Positions 25,523 to 34,724 of a stretch of DNA of 64,000 nucleotides are shown piece by piece (position 1 is the stretch's first letter; each line of letters starts with the position of its first letter). Both the position numbers and the translations under genes were made by a program. Origin of the DNA: VGBV01 sp963780395 (GTDB lineage: Bacteria; Actinomycetota; Thermoleophilia; Solirubrobacterales; 70-9); NCBI GenBank assembly GCA_963780395.1, contig CAWABY010000012.1:1-64000 (forward strand), written 5' to 3'. The notes beneath the pieces were generated by a model. The model had not been told where the DNA came from. It did not search any database and saw only the letters and a program-made list of their open reading frames with translations.

Positions 25523-27034
25523 ATCGCCGACGTCCCCCTGACAGACACCGATCTGCAGCGCCGGACGCGGATCCTGCTGACGGCGACGCTGGTCACCTCG
25601 AACCTGATCGGGGCGGCGATCGCGTTCGCGATCGCGAACTACGTGGTCCCCAGCGAGATCGCCGACACCGATTCGGTGCGCGAGGCCGACCTGATCGCCG
25701 TGGCGATCTACCTGCCGGCCGCCCTCATCGTCGGCGTGATCTGGGGCAACCGCCGCGCCGCGACCGTGCGCGCGTTCCTGCGCGAGGAGCGGCCGCCGAC
25801 GCCCGAGGAGCGTCGCGGCGTGCTGCGGGCCCCGCTGGGCGTGGCCAAGATCAGTGGCGTCCTCTGGGGCGGCGCGGTCGTCCTCTTCGCGGTGTTGAAC
25901 CTGACCTTCTCGCTCGAGGCCGCCTACAACGTCGCGGTCACGGTGGCGCTGGGAGGCATCACGACCTGCGCGATCGCCTACCTGCTGAGCGAGCGGCTGC
26001 TGCGCCCGACCGCCATCCGGGCGCTCGCGAGCGCCACCCCCGAAGGGGCGGGCGTGCCCGGCGTCGCCACCCGCAGCGTGCTTTTCTGGGCGCTCGGCAC
26101 CGGGGTGCCGCTGGTGGGGCTGCTGCTGGTGGCGCTCGGGGTGCTCTCGGGCGACGACAAGATCAGCGAGCAGCAGCTGGCGACCACCGTCGTCGTGTTC
26201 GCCGGGCTGGCGCTGGTGATCGGGCTCGGCGTCGGAGTGCTCGCCTCGCGCGCGACCGCCGACCCGATCATCTCGGTGCGCGACGCGCTGGCCGAGGTCG
26301 AGCGGGGCGAGCTCGACGTCGAGGTTCCCGTCTACGACGGCAGCGAGGTGGGGCAGCTTCAGGCCGGCTTCAACCGCATGGTCGCGGGGCTACGGGAGCG
26401 CGAGAAGATCCGCGAGACGTTCGGGACCTACGTCGACCGCGACGTCGCCGAGCACATCCTCAGCGAGGAGGGCGCAGAGGGCCAGGAGGTCGAGGTGACG
26501 CTGATGTTCCTCGACGTCCGGGACTTCACCGGCTTCGCCGAGCGCGCAGCGCCGCGGGAGGTGGTCTCGACCCTGAACCGCCTGTTCGAGAGCGCCGTGC
26601 CGATCGTCCGCAGGCACGGCGGCCACGTGGACAAGTTCATCGGCGACGGCTTCCTGGCCGTGTTCGGCGCCCCCCGCCCCGCCTCCGACCACGCCGACCA
26701 GGCGCTGGCCGCCGCCCTGGAGATCGCCCGGGCGGTGGACGGGATGGAGGACCAGCGGCTGGAGATCGGCATCGGCCTCAACACGGGATCGGTTGTGGCC
26801 GGCAGCATCGGCGGAGCCGGGCGGCTCGAGTTCAGCGTCATCGGCGACGCCGTCAACGTCGCCGCCCGCGTCGAGTCCGCCACGCGCGAGACCGGCGACG
26901 TGATCCTGCTCAGCGAGCGCACCCGCGAGCTGCTGCACGGCGAGCACGAGCTGGTCGAGCGCCCCGGGATCGAGCTGAAGGGGAAGAGCGCGCCGGCGAC
27001 GCTCTACGCGCCCGTGTACGCGGGCCTGCGCTAG
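25523..27034 (+). CDS. Membrane-bound class III adenylate/guanylate cyclase with HAMP domain
   Basis: The cyclase domain holds the metal-binding motif LMFLDVRDFTGFAER, GDGFLAVFGAP and the C-terminal catalytic region SVIGDAVNVAARVESA (Asn and Arg visible). Before it are a HAMP-like segment (VRDALAEVERGELDVEV, SEVGQLQAGFNRM) and several membrane helices, one of them VVVFAGLALVIGLGVGVLAS. The first standard start, GTG 25643, would cut off a good membrane helix encoded upstream (TSNLIGAAIAFAIANYVV). The frame is open back to 25514 but has only ATC 25523 and CTG 25538 as possible starts. TAGAGT (25511-25516) seven bases before 25523 looks like a -10. The true start is unresolved; I give 25523. It likely makes cAMP in response to a membrane signal. 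Confidence 0.85.
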   Translation: MADVPLTDTDLQRRTRILLTATLVTSNLIGAAIAFAIANYVVPSEIADTDSVREADLIAVAIYLPAALIVGVIWGNRRAATVRAFLREERPPTPEERRGVLRAPLGVAKISGVLWGGAVVLFAVLNLTFSLEAAYNVAVTVALGGITTCAIAYLLSERLLRPTAIRALASATPEGAGVPGVATRSVLFWALGTGVPLVGLLLVALGVLSGDDKISEQQLATTVVVFAGLALVIGLGVGVLASRATADPIISVRDALAEVERGELDVEVPVYDGSEVGQLQAGFNRMVAGLREREKIRETFGTYVDRDVAEHILSEEGAEGQEVEVTLMFLDVRDFTGFAERAAPREVVSTLNRLFESAVPIVRRHGGHVDKFIGDGFLAVFGAPRPASDHADQALAAALEIARAVDGMEDQRLEIGIGLNTGSVVAGSIGGAGRLEFSVIGDAVNVAARVESATRETGDVILLSERTRELLHGEHELVERPGIELKGKSAPATLYAPVYAGLR

Positions 27035-27037
27035 GAG

Positions 27038-28177
27038 CTAGAACCCGGAGGGGTGACGCGCGGTGAAGCCCGAGTTCGAGCGGGGGTCCGAGTGCCAGCG
27101 GGGTCCGGCGCCGCCCGAGGTGTCCCAGCGCAGGCCGGCGACGTACATGTAGGCGTGGCCGTAGTTGGCGTAGACGGTGATCCAGTTGCCGGCCCCGGGC
27201 GAGCCCCAGCCCGTGAAGCCGCCTGAGTCGAGCGGGGTGCTGAGCAGGCCGCCGCCGTGCAGCGCGTAGCTGACCGCGCCCGAGCAGTCGTAGCCCGATG
27301 AGGTGAATGAGCCGTGGCCGCCGCCCCAGACGTAGGGGGTGTCGTTGATCTCGTTCGCGGCCTCGATCACGGCCTTGACGACGAGCGGCGCGTTGGGCGG
27401 CGCCACGGCGGTGTCGCCGACCAGGCTCGCCCGTTCGCCGGGGCCGGGGATCGAGGTGCCCAGCTCCTCCTCGAGGTCGGACTCGCGCGCCTGCAGCGCC
27501 GCCAGCGAGGCGGCCCGCTCCTGGCGCGCGGCCGTCAACTGCGCGTGCTGGTCCGCGAGCTGGGACTGGGTGACCTGCAACTCCCGTTGGCGGGTCACGA
27601 CCTCGTCGCGGGCGGTCTTGATCCGCTCCTGGGCGTCGCGCAGCAGGGTCACGGACTGCTCGACCTCGGTGCGAAGCTCGGTCACGCGGCCGACCACGGC
27701 CTCGTCGTAGTTCTGGATGCGGTCGAGGTACTCGGCTTGGGTCAGCAGGTCCTCGAAGCTCGCCGAATCGAGGATGACGCTGAGCGTGTCCGGGCTCGAG
27801 GACTTGTAGATGCCGACCAGCAGCTTCTCGAGCGAGTCGATCGCGCTCGCGAGCCGCACCCGCACCGCCTTCAGGTGCTCGCGCTCGGCGGTGAGCGCGG
27901 CGTTGGCCTGGTCCAGCTGGGCCTGGCGGCGGTCGAGCTCGGCCTGGACGGTGGCGGCCCTGGCTCGCAGCGCCGCCTCCTGGCCGATCAGCTGGTCGAT
28001 CTCGGCGTTCTGGCGGTCGATCGTCGCCTGCAGGCCCCCCTGCTGGTCGACGTTCGCCTCGAGCTCGTCGAGCTTGCCCTCGAGCTCGCCGGTGGCGTCC
28101 TGCGCCGGCGCGCTGGTGGCCACGCCCAGGGCGCAGAGCGCGATCAGGGCGAAAAGTGGGAACACGAGCCGGCGCAC
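27038..28177 (-). CDS. Exported coiled-coil NlpC/P60-type peptidoglycan hydrolase
   Basis: 379 residues. The signal peptide (about 1-26, ending SAPAQ) precedes a coiled coil of about 200 residues (repeated LQA, EL.R..Q, AALRARAATVQAEL), then a C-terminal NlpC/P60 domain. The catalytic Cys is in YDCSGAVSYAL and the His in NYGHAYMYVAG. The overall plan matches RipA/Spr-like hydrolases that cut stem peptides and need the coiled coil for regulation. GAAGGAGAACG precedes the GTG/ATG region at the 5' end. It converges on the cyclase gene with three bases between. There is no riboswitch in front of it, although c-di-AMP riboswitches often control such genes. Confidence 0.88.
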   Translation of the reverse strand: MRRLVFPLFALIALCALGVATSAPAQDATGELEGKLDELEANVDQQGGLQATIDRQNAEIDQLIGQEAALRARAATVQAELDRRQAQLDQANAALTAEREHLKAVRVRLASAIDSLEKLLVGIYKSSSPDTLSVILDSASFEDLLTQAEYLDRIQNYDEAVVGRVTELRTEVEQSVTLLRDAQERIKTARDEVVTRQRELQVTQSQLADQHAQLTAARQERAASLAALQARESDLEEELGTSIPGPGERASLVGDTAVAPPNAPLVVKAVIEAANEINDTPYVWGGGHGSFTSSGYDCSGAVSYALHGGGLLSTPLDSGGFTGWGSPGAGNWITVYANYGHAYMYVAGLRWDTSGGAGPRWHSDPRSNSGFTARHPSGF

Positions 28178-28230
28178 GGGCGCGAGGCTACACGTTCTCC
28201 TTCAAATGTCAGCGACCCTTAATACTTTCT

Positions 28231-28244
28231 GCAAGACGTCTTGC
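28231..28244. promoter_or_regulatory. Perfect 14-bp palindrome in a divergent promoter region
   Basis: GCAAGACGTCTTGC has perfect dyad symmetry with no spacer. It lies between the NlpC/P60 gene (minus) and the alpha/beta hydrolase gene (plus), 28 bases before the latter. An operator for an unlinked regulator is likely; which gene it controls is not known. Confidence 0.5.
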
Positions 28245-28271
28245 GTGGCCGACTTGCGTACGCTGAGGTCA

Positions 28272-29183
28272 ATGGAAGGGCGAGAAGAGCGCTTCTGCGA
28301 CGTCGGCCGCGGCATCAGCCTCTGCTACGACGAGTTCGGGGACCCTAACGACCCGCCGCTGCTGCTGGTCATGGGGCTGGCGACCCAGATGATCGCCTGG
28401 CACGAGGACTTCTGCGGGGGGCTCGCCGAGCGCGGGTTTCGGGTGATCCGCTTCGACAACCGCGACATCGGACGATCCACGCACATGGAATTCCGCCCCC
28501 CCACCCCGGGCCAGATGCTGCGCCGCCACTGCGTGCCGGGCCAGTACACGCTCTCCGACATGGCCCAGGACACCGCCGGCCTGATCGGCGAGCTGGGCCT
28601 GGCGCCGGCGCACGTGGCCGGGGTCTCGATGGGCGGCATGATCGGCCAGACGCTGGCCGCCGAGCACCCCGAGCTGGTGCGCTCGCTGACCTCGATCATG
28701 TCCACGACCGGCAACCGCTGGCGCGGCCAGCCCTCGCCCAGCGTCTACCGCTATCTGCTGCGCCCGCCGCCGACGGACCGCCAGGGCTTCATCGATCGCG
28801 CCACCGAGATCTTCGGGATCGTCGGGTCGACGGGATTCGAGAACGACCCCAAACACCTCCGCGAGTACACCGAGCGCAGCTACGACCGCGGCCACAGCAT
28901 CGCCGGCGGCGCACGCCAGCTGGGAGCGATCATCGCCTCGGGCGACCGCACCCGTCAGCTCGCCGGGATCGAGGCGCCGACCCTGGTCATCCACGGAACG
29001 GTGGACCGGCTGATCCGCCCCTCGGGCGGCCGGGCCACGGCGCGGGCGATCCCGGGCGCGAAGCTGATGATGGTCGAGGGCATGGGCCACGACCTGCCCC
29101 GCGGTGCTTGGCCCAGGCTGATCGACGCGATCAGCGACCACGCCAAGGCGGCCGACGCCGCCCGCGAGCCGGTCCGCGCCTAG
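28272..29183 (+). CDS. Alpha/beta hydrolase
   Basis: 303 residues starting MEGREERFCDVGR at ATG 28272. Hydrolase-fold marks: LLLVMGLATQMIAW, RFDNRDIGRST (strand 4), nucleophile elbow GVSMGGMIGQ, acid region IHGTVDRLIRPSG and the His in VEGMGHDLPRG. The pattern RFDNRD.G.S is typical of a subgroup annotated as putative esterases or aclacinomycin methylesterase-like enzymes. The substrate is not known. The long upstream frame to 27810 is antisense to the NlpC/P60 gene. A perfect palindrome lies just upstream of the start. It has no signal peptide, so it is cytoplasmic. Confidence 0.85.
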   Translation: MEGREERFCDVGRGISLCYDEFGDPNDPPLLLVMGLATQMIAWHEDFCGGLAERGFRVIRFDNRDIGRSTHMEFRPPTPGQMLRRHCVPGQYTLSDMAQDTAGLIGELGLAPAHVAGVSMGGMIGQTLAAEHPELVRSLTSIMSTTGNRWRGQPSPSVYRYLLRPPPTDRQGFIDRATEIFGIVGSTGFENDPKHLREYTERSYDRGHSIAGGARQLGAIIASGDRTRQLAGIEAPTLVIHGTVDRLIRPSGGRATARAIPGAKLMMVEGMGHDLPRGAWPRLIDAISDHAKAADAAREPVRA

Positions 29184-29186
29184 TCC

Positions 29187-29915
29187 CTATCCGGGTGCGC
29201 CCAGCGCCTTCGCGACGGCCTCGAGCTGGGCGGGCGAGCCGATCAGGGCGCGCTGCAGCTCCTCCTCCAAGGCGAGGCCGTCACGCCGTCCGAGCTCGGG
29301 CGCCTCGCCCAGCAGCCGCTTGGCGGAGCGGATCGCATCGGGTGAGCTGTCGGCGATCCGGGTCGCCAGCTCATGGGCCTCCGCAAGGGGATCGTCGACG
29401 ACGCGGGTGAGCAGGCCCAGCTCGGCTGCCTCGGCGGCCTCGACCACGCGGCCGGTGTAGACCAGCTCGCGGGCGACGTCGTCCCGAACCAGGCCGGGCA
29501 GCGTCTGGCTCAGTCCCATGTCGGGAATCAGGCCGTAGCGGATCTCCATCACCGAGAAGCGCGTGTCGGGCGCGGCCAGGCGCATGTCCGCCGCCAGCGC
29601 CAGCTGGGCCCCGCCGCCGAGCGCGTTCCCGTGCAGCGCCGCGATCACCGGGACCGGCAGCGAGCGCCAGCCGTGAGCGGCGCGCTGGGCGAAGTTCTCG
29701 TCCTCGCCCTCGCGGCGCTCGAGGCCGAGCAGGTCCTGATCGGGATTCGCCATGAAGCTCTTGAAGTCCAGCCCGGCGCAGAAGCTCGGCCCCTCGCCCG
29801 AGAGCACGACCGCGCGGGCCTCCTCGGAGGCGGCGACCTCGTCGATCGCCGCGTTCAGCGCCTCGAACATCGCCCAATCGAGCCCGTTGTGCTTGTCGCC
29901 GCGCGTCAGCCGCAC
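29187..29915 (-). CDS. Enoyl-CoA hydratase/isomerase (crotonase) family protein
   Basis: Crotonase-fold enzyme acting on acyl-CoA thioesters. Visible: VVLSGEGPSFCAGLDFKSF (oxyanion-hole region), VPVIAALHGNALGGGAQLAL (second oxyanion hole), DMRLAAPDTRFSVMEIRYGL and a helical C-terminus. The frame from GTG 29915 gives 242 residues but lacks the first beta strand. Upstream in the same frame, VKLSVADGVAD is a perfect crotonase N-terminus, yet no ATG, GTG or TTG exists before the stop of the previous gene at 29957. A near-cognate start or an indel is likely. The usual hydratase Glu at the second position is not clear, so the reaction (hydratase, isomerase or hydrolase) stays open. It follows the lipase-like gene closely. 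Confidence 0.85.
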   Translation of the reverse strand: MRLTRGDKHNGLDWAMFEALNAAIDEVAASEEARAVVLSGEGPSFCAGLDFKSFMANPDQDLLGLERREGEDENFAQRAAHGWRSLPVPVIAALHGNALGGGAQLALAADMRLAAPDTRFSVMEIRYGLIPDMGLSQTLPGLVRDDVARELVYTGRVVEAAEAAELGLLTRVVDDPLAEAHELATRIADSSPDAIRSAKRLLGEAPELGRRDGLALEEELQRALIGSPAQLEAVAKALGAPG

Positions 29916-29956
29916 GTCGGCGACGCCGTCGGCGACCGAGAGCTTGACCCTGTCGG

Positions 29957-31367
29957 CTATTTCTTGCCCTTCTTGCCGCGCTCCGGCGGGTCGATGATCT
30001 TCCGCAGGAAGTCGTCCACGGTCTTGTAGAAGCGGTTCGTCTTCGGGGCGGCGATCAGCGGATCGAGGTGGGCCTGCTCGGACTCGGCGTTGACCAGGAC
30101 CGACTCCTTCTTGGTGGTCTTGGAGCGGTTGATCAGGTTGCGCCCGCCCTGCAGCACGCGGCCGCCGGTGAGGTTGGTCTGGATCACGTACAGCGGGTCG
30201 TCGATCTTGTTGGTGTGGAGCAGGCGGAGGCCGAGGAAGTTGGCGGCCTCAGTCGGGTCCATGGCGCTGGCTGCGTCGGTGTCGATCGTGAGCCGCCGCG
30301 GGAAGTACCACTCCACCCCGTTGGCGGGCTCCTGGCCGAAGGTCGCGGCCAGGCGGGCGACGGGTGAGACGCCGCCGTCGACCCACGGCCGCGGGTCCCC
30401 CGAGGACGCCAGCGCTCCGCCGTTCATGTGGATCAGCGCCAGGTTCGCCGGCGAGGTGTCCTGGTCGAAGGCGTGGCCGAAGAGCCCCGTCGTGGTCACG
30501 GGGACCGGCGGGTTGAACTGCGGCGGCAGCAGCGCGAAGCCCTGCAGCGTCGATGCCGAGGAGCTGGGCGCCAGGCGCGCGTAGATGCCGCCGACTTCGG
30601 CGAACAGCCCCGTGATCTCGGGGATCCCGAAGCCGAGCAGGTCGGCGAAGGGGTTGCCGGTGCTGAGGTCGTCGATCGCGGCCTGCGTCTCGGCCAGGGA
30701 ATCGAGCGAGTCGAAGCTGCCCAGCAGGCCGCCGTCGATCGCGACCATGCCGACGATGTCCTTGTAGCCGGGACGCCCGTTGAAGTCCCAGGCGGCGTAG
30801 GCGGTGGTCAGCGAGGCGCCCAGAGAGTGCCCGCCGAGGATGACCTTGCGCTTGCCCTTGGCGCGAGCCTTGAGCACGACGGCGCGCGCGTCCTGGAGGG
30901 CGACCTGCATCCCCCATTGGCGGGCGTAGGGGTGCGAGGAGCCGTTGACGAAGGTGTGGTGGGTGGGCGGCGTGGCGCCGTCCAGGTAGCCGAGGTAGTA
31001 GTCGAACATCTCCTGCAGGCTCTTCTCGCCCCGCAGCGTCTGGGCGAACATCGTCGTGTCCTCGAGCGCCTGCGAGCGGCGGTCAATCGCCCAGACCTGG
31101 AGGTCCGGCCACGTGCTTGACCAGGTATCGGGCGACGAGGGTGAAGTTGCCCGAGCCGGCGATCGTGCCCGGCATCAGCACCAGCACGTGCTTGCCGTTC
31201 TTGGGGCCGTACTTGTCCACCCAGACCTGGTTGAACTGCGCCGGACCGGGCCCGGCCGGCGTCGGCACGGTCACCCTCGCCTCGCGCGCGGCCGCGGGGA
31301 CCGCCAGCGCGAGCATCAGCGCGCCCGTCAAGGTGAGCGCGATTGCGAAGCGACGACGGCGATTCAT
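29957..31367 (-). CDS. Exported lipase-like alpha/beta hydrolase (one frameshift)
   Basis: The ATG at 31367 follows GGAGGAGAGG and encodes a signal peptide (RRRRFAIALTLTGALMLALA, then VPAAARE). HVLVLMPGTIAGSGNF is the oxyanion-hole strand. The frame ends early near 31085, but family sequence resumes in another frame (WPDLQVWAIDRRSQALEDT, then FAQTLRGEKSL), so one base is missing near 31105-31110. The second part has the nucleophile elbow GGHSLGASLT and runs to 29957. The whole is about 470 residues. The C-terminus PPERGKKGKK is basic, like tails on two other exported enzymes here. The substrate is unknown; an ester or lipid is likely. Downstream crotonase and upstream thioesterase suggest a lipid theme. 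Confidence 0.75.
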
Positions 31368-31416
31368 GCCTCTCCTCCTCTGCCTTTCCCTGAAGTCCGT
31401 CCCTGGAGGCGGCAGC

Positions 31417-32142
31417 CTAGCGGCCAGCGCGCAGGATGGAGGCGTGGACCTCGCCTGTGGAGCCGACGATCCACTGCATGGGACCGTCCTTCAGCAGCGC
31501 CGCCGGCCCCGGCAGGGCGGGATCGCGGTGCTCGACCTCGCCGTCGAAGCTCTCGGGCTCGGCCGCGCCCAGAAACCCCTGCTCAGGCGGGGCCCAGTAG
31601 TGCGAGTTGTTGACGTGCCCGGCGATGTCGAGGTCGGTGGCGCGAAACGGCCACGGCTCCCGCTCCGCGCCCTCGGGGGGATCCGGGTGGCGGACGCGGA
31701 CGTTGGCGTCGCGCTCGCCGGCCGTCTCGGCATAGGCGTGGCGGAACTCGTCGGAGAAGCGCTGCGGGCGCCGTCCCTGCGGGTCGAAGCAGATCCAGCG
31801 GCTGACCGCCTGCACCTCGGAGCCCTCGCCGCGGATCGAGGTCCGTCGCTCGGCCGAGAAGCGGCCGATGCCGCTGCAGAAGGTGCTCAGCGACAGGCGT
31901 TGGCCGTAGCGCGGGAAGGCTCCGACGCTGATCCTGGTCCGGCGCACGATCCAGACCCCCACCCCGTCGAATCCGGCGTCCTGCAGGTCCCCGCGGGCGA
32001 TCTCCTGGAGCCAGCGGGCGATCGCGTCCAGGCGCGAGCGCCCGGTGCCGGTGACGTCGGCGACCTCAGGCGTGAGCGAGGCCTCGAACACGCGCCCCGA
32101 GGCCGGCTCAGGCACGAAATCCATCATCTCGACGGTGGTCAT
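31417..32142 (-). CDS. Acyl-ACP thioesterase-like protein (hotdog fold)
   Basis: 241 residues formed by two hotdog halves. The N-terminal half contains VTGTGRSRLDAIARWLQEIA and VWIVRRTRISVGAFPRYGQ. The C-terminal half has the motif ATDLDIAGHVNNSHYW, in which Asp, His and Asn match the catalytic area of FatA/FatB-type acyl-ACP thioesterases. Such enzymes release fatty acids from acyl carrier protein. Start at ATG 32142 is supported by a TATCAA -10-like element shortly upstream and by the family's length. It precedes the exported lipase-like gene by about 50 bases on the same strand, but a signal peptide is absent, so it acts in the cytoplasm. Confidence 0.8.
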   Translation of the reverse strand: MTTVEMMDFVPEPASGRVFEASLTPEVADVTGTGRSRLDAIARWLQEIARGDLQDAGFDGVGVWIVRRTRISVGAFPRYGQRLSLSTFCSGIGRFSAERRTSIRGEGSEVQAVSRWICFDPQGRRPQRFSDEFRHAYAETAGERDANVRVRHPDPPEGAEREPWPFRATDLDIAGHVNNSHYWAPPEQGFLGAAEPESFDGEVEHRDPALPGPAALLKDGPMQWIVGSTGEVHASILRAGR

Positions 32143-32274
32143 CCGGCTACTTTGATACCTTGTTATGCGTAAGCGTCGAGGTCCAGGGCCTCGACAGAAT
32201 CTGCAGTGTTTCGCGAGTCACCGCTTGATCGGCACCTTCGCGAACGCTTCTTTCGACCCGCGGAGGTAATAACT

Positions 32275-32664
32275 ATGCCCGAGGCCACCACACAGGACAT
32301 TGCGCCCATCAAGGCGCCCCGCTCGCGCTCATGGCGCTGCTCTGACTGCAAGGTCAGCGTCAGCTTCGCCGCGAACCGGGCGCCCGTGCAGCCCGACGGC
32401 TGGGTCAAGAAGAGCAACAAGTGGATCTGCCTGCGCTGTCAGCGCGAGCGGGTCATGGATCGCGCCGCCTCGGGCCGCGGCGCCGACGGCTGGGCGTCGC
32501 GCCGCGAGGCGCTGATGGAGTTCGAGCTGCTTCGCACCCCGGACGAGTCCGACGTCGTGATCGCCAAGCGGGCCAACTGCTCCACCGGTCACGTGCGCAA
32601 GGCGCGCCAGGGCCTGAAGGCCTCGGGCAAGCTGCCGAAGCGCGGCAGCAAGCAAGCTGCCTAG
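32275..32664 (+). CDS. Zinc-ribbon/HTH protein
   Basis: 129 residues from ATG 32275 with GGAGGT seven bases upstream. A four-Cys zinc ribbon (WRCSDCKVSVSF, then WICLRCQRE) is followed by a helical region (ASRREALMEFELLR) and a helix-turn-helix-like segment, VVIAKRANCSTGHVRKARQG. The tail is basic (KLPKRGSKQAA). The protein at 7267 has the same order of parts with conserved W.C..C.V.VS, C..C and VRKAR, so the two are paralogues. A short hairpin GTCGAGG/CCTCGAC (32175-32195) lies in its leader. Binding of DNA or RNA is inferred. I do not recognise a named family. Confidence 0.7.
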   Translation: MPEATTQDIAPIKAPRSRSWRCSDCKVSVSFAANRAPVQPDGWVKKSNKWICLRCQRERVMDRAASGRGADGWASRREALMEFELLRTPDESDVVIAKRANCSTGHVRKARQGLKASGKLPKRGSKQAA

Positions 32665-32705
32665 CTAGGGGCCGCAAGAGGCGCGGTCGCGTAACCTTGC
32701 CGGCG

Positions 32706-33983
32706 GTGAGGGCAAGGATCGCAGCGGTCATCGCGGTCGCAGTGGCGGGGACGGCATTGGCGGCGAGCAGCGCAAGCGCTGCCGTCACGCCCAACCCGTG
32801 GCTGGAGAACCGCTTCCTCAACATCGCCCATCAGGGCGGCGAGGACGAGGCGCCGTCGAACACGATGTACGCGTTCAAGTCGGCGGTCAACGAGGCCCAC
32901 GCCGACATGCTCGAGCTCGACGTGCACCTGACCAAGGACGGGCAGCTGGTCGTCCTGCACGACGACACCTTCACGCGGACCTCATGCCTGCCCTCGCTGT
33001 GTCCCGGGCCGAACTCCTCGACCGAGCTCCAGCGCCCCGCCTCGCAGATCCGCGACATGACGCTGGCCGAGGTGCAGGCGCTCGACGCCGGCTACTGGTT
33101 CCGCCCCAACACCTACTCCCACGACTACTCGCTGCCGGACTCGGCCTACCCCTTCCGCGACATCCGCACCGGCGCCAAGGCGGCGCCGAAGGGCTACACG
33201 GCCGAGGACTTCCGGGTCCCGACGCTGGCGGAGGTGCTCAAGGCCTTCCCCTTCACCCCGATCAACATCGAGATCAAGATGCCGAAGAGCTATGACCCGC
33301 CGAACCCCTACGACGAGACCTGCGGCAACGGCGACGGCCAGCCTCCGGGCGAGCTCTGCGACGACCTCGACCTGACATCGCCCACGACCAAGGCGCTGGC
33401 GGCGACCCTGAACGACACCTACCGCCAGCTGACCGGCAAACAGAAGAAGAAGTTCAAGCGCTGCAAGGCGAAGGCAAAGGCCAAGGGCGCGGCGACGGCC
33501 GCGAAGTGCCGCAAGCCGAAGCGGCGCCTGCGCGACGACCTGATCGCGGTCTCCTTCGCCCAGGACCCGATGGTCGAGTTCGCCTCGCTCGCCCCGCACG
33601 TGTACCGCGCCCCGAGTCTCGAGTCGCTCTACAACCACATCATCCTGAGCGAGCCGCTCGTGCCCGACCCCGTCGCCTTCCAGGTGCCGCCGGTGTTCGG
33701 CGGCATCCTGGTCCCCGAGCTGCTGATGGGGTCCTACGACGCGCACTCCAAGGGCTACGCCGTCCACATCTGGACCGACGGCGATGACGATGAGACCGTC
33801 GAGAGCTACAGCAAGCTCGTCGGTCTGGGCGTCGACGGGATCATGACCACGAGCCCGCGCTTCCTGAACGACTACCTCTGCAGCTCGGGCGTCAAGCACC
33901 CGGACGGCAGCAGCCGCTGCAAGCCCCACAAGAAGAAGAAGAAGAAGAAGAAGAAGAAGAAGAAAAAGGGCAAGAAGGGCTAG
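32706..33983 (+). CDS. Exported glycerophosphodiester phosphodiesterase with poly-lysine tail
   Basis: 425 residues from GTG 32706. The signal peptide (about 1-26) ends ASSASAAV. The GDPD barrel shows NIAHQGGEDEAPSNTMYAF (first catalytic His), ELDVHLTKDGQLVVLHDD (metal Glu/Asp, second His) and INIEIKMP. An insert rich in Lys and Arg (KQKKKFKRCKAKAKAKG) lies in the middle. The end of the barrel is VHIWTDGDDDE to GVDGIMTTSP. The last ~20 residues are nearly all Lys, from an (AAG)n tract at about 33928-33975. It hydrolyses glycerophosphodiesters from lipids or wall polymers outside the cell. The tail may bind anionic wall polymers (inference). Confidence 0.9.
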   Translation: MRARIAAVIAVAVAGTALAASSASAAVTPNPWLENRFLNIAHQGGEDEAPSNTMYAFKSAVNEAHADMLELDVHLTKDGQLVVLHDDTFTRTSCLPSLCPGPNSSTELQRPASQIRDMTLAEVQALDAGYWFRPNTYSHDYSLPDSAYPFRDIRTGAKAAPKGYTAEDFRVPTLAEVLKAFPFTPINIEIKMPKSYDPPNPYDETCGNGDGQPPGELCDDLDLTSPTTKALAATLNDTYRQLTGKQKKKFKRCKAKAKAKGAATAAKCRKPKRRLRDDLIAVSFAQDPMVEFASLAPHVYRAPSLESLYNHIILSEPLVPDPVAFQVPPVFGGILVPELLMGSYDAHSKGYAVHIWTDGDDDETVESYSKLVGLGVDGIMTTSPRFLNDYLCSSGVKHPDGSSRCKPHKKKKKKKKKKKKKGKKG

Positions 33984-33992
33984 GGCCGCCCG

Positions 33993-34014
33993 GCTCTCAT
34001 CGGATTCTCATCTG
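33993..34014 (+). promoter_or_regulatory. TCS-2 box: two 11-bp direct repeats
   Basis: GCTCTCATCGG (33993-34003) and ATTCTCATCTG (34004-34014) share .[CT]TCTCATC.G in 11-bp register, 33 bases before the TCS-2 response regulator. Autoregulation is likely. Confidence 0.65.
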
Positions 34015-34047
34015 ACGCTGGAAGCCTGCGTAAATGAGGCTCATCCG

Positions 34048-34722
<675 letters not shown>

Positions 34723-34724
34723 CG

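Noticed and set aside
32152..32180. TTGATA as a -35 box for the zinc-ribbon gene at 32275
   Set aside because: No -10 element at 16-18 bases distance.
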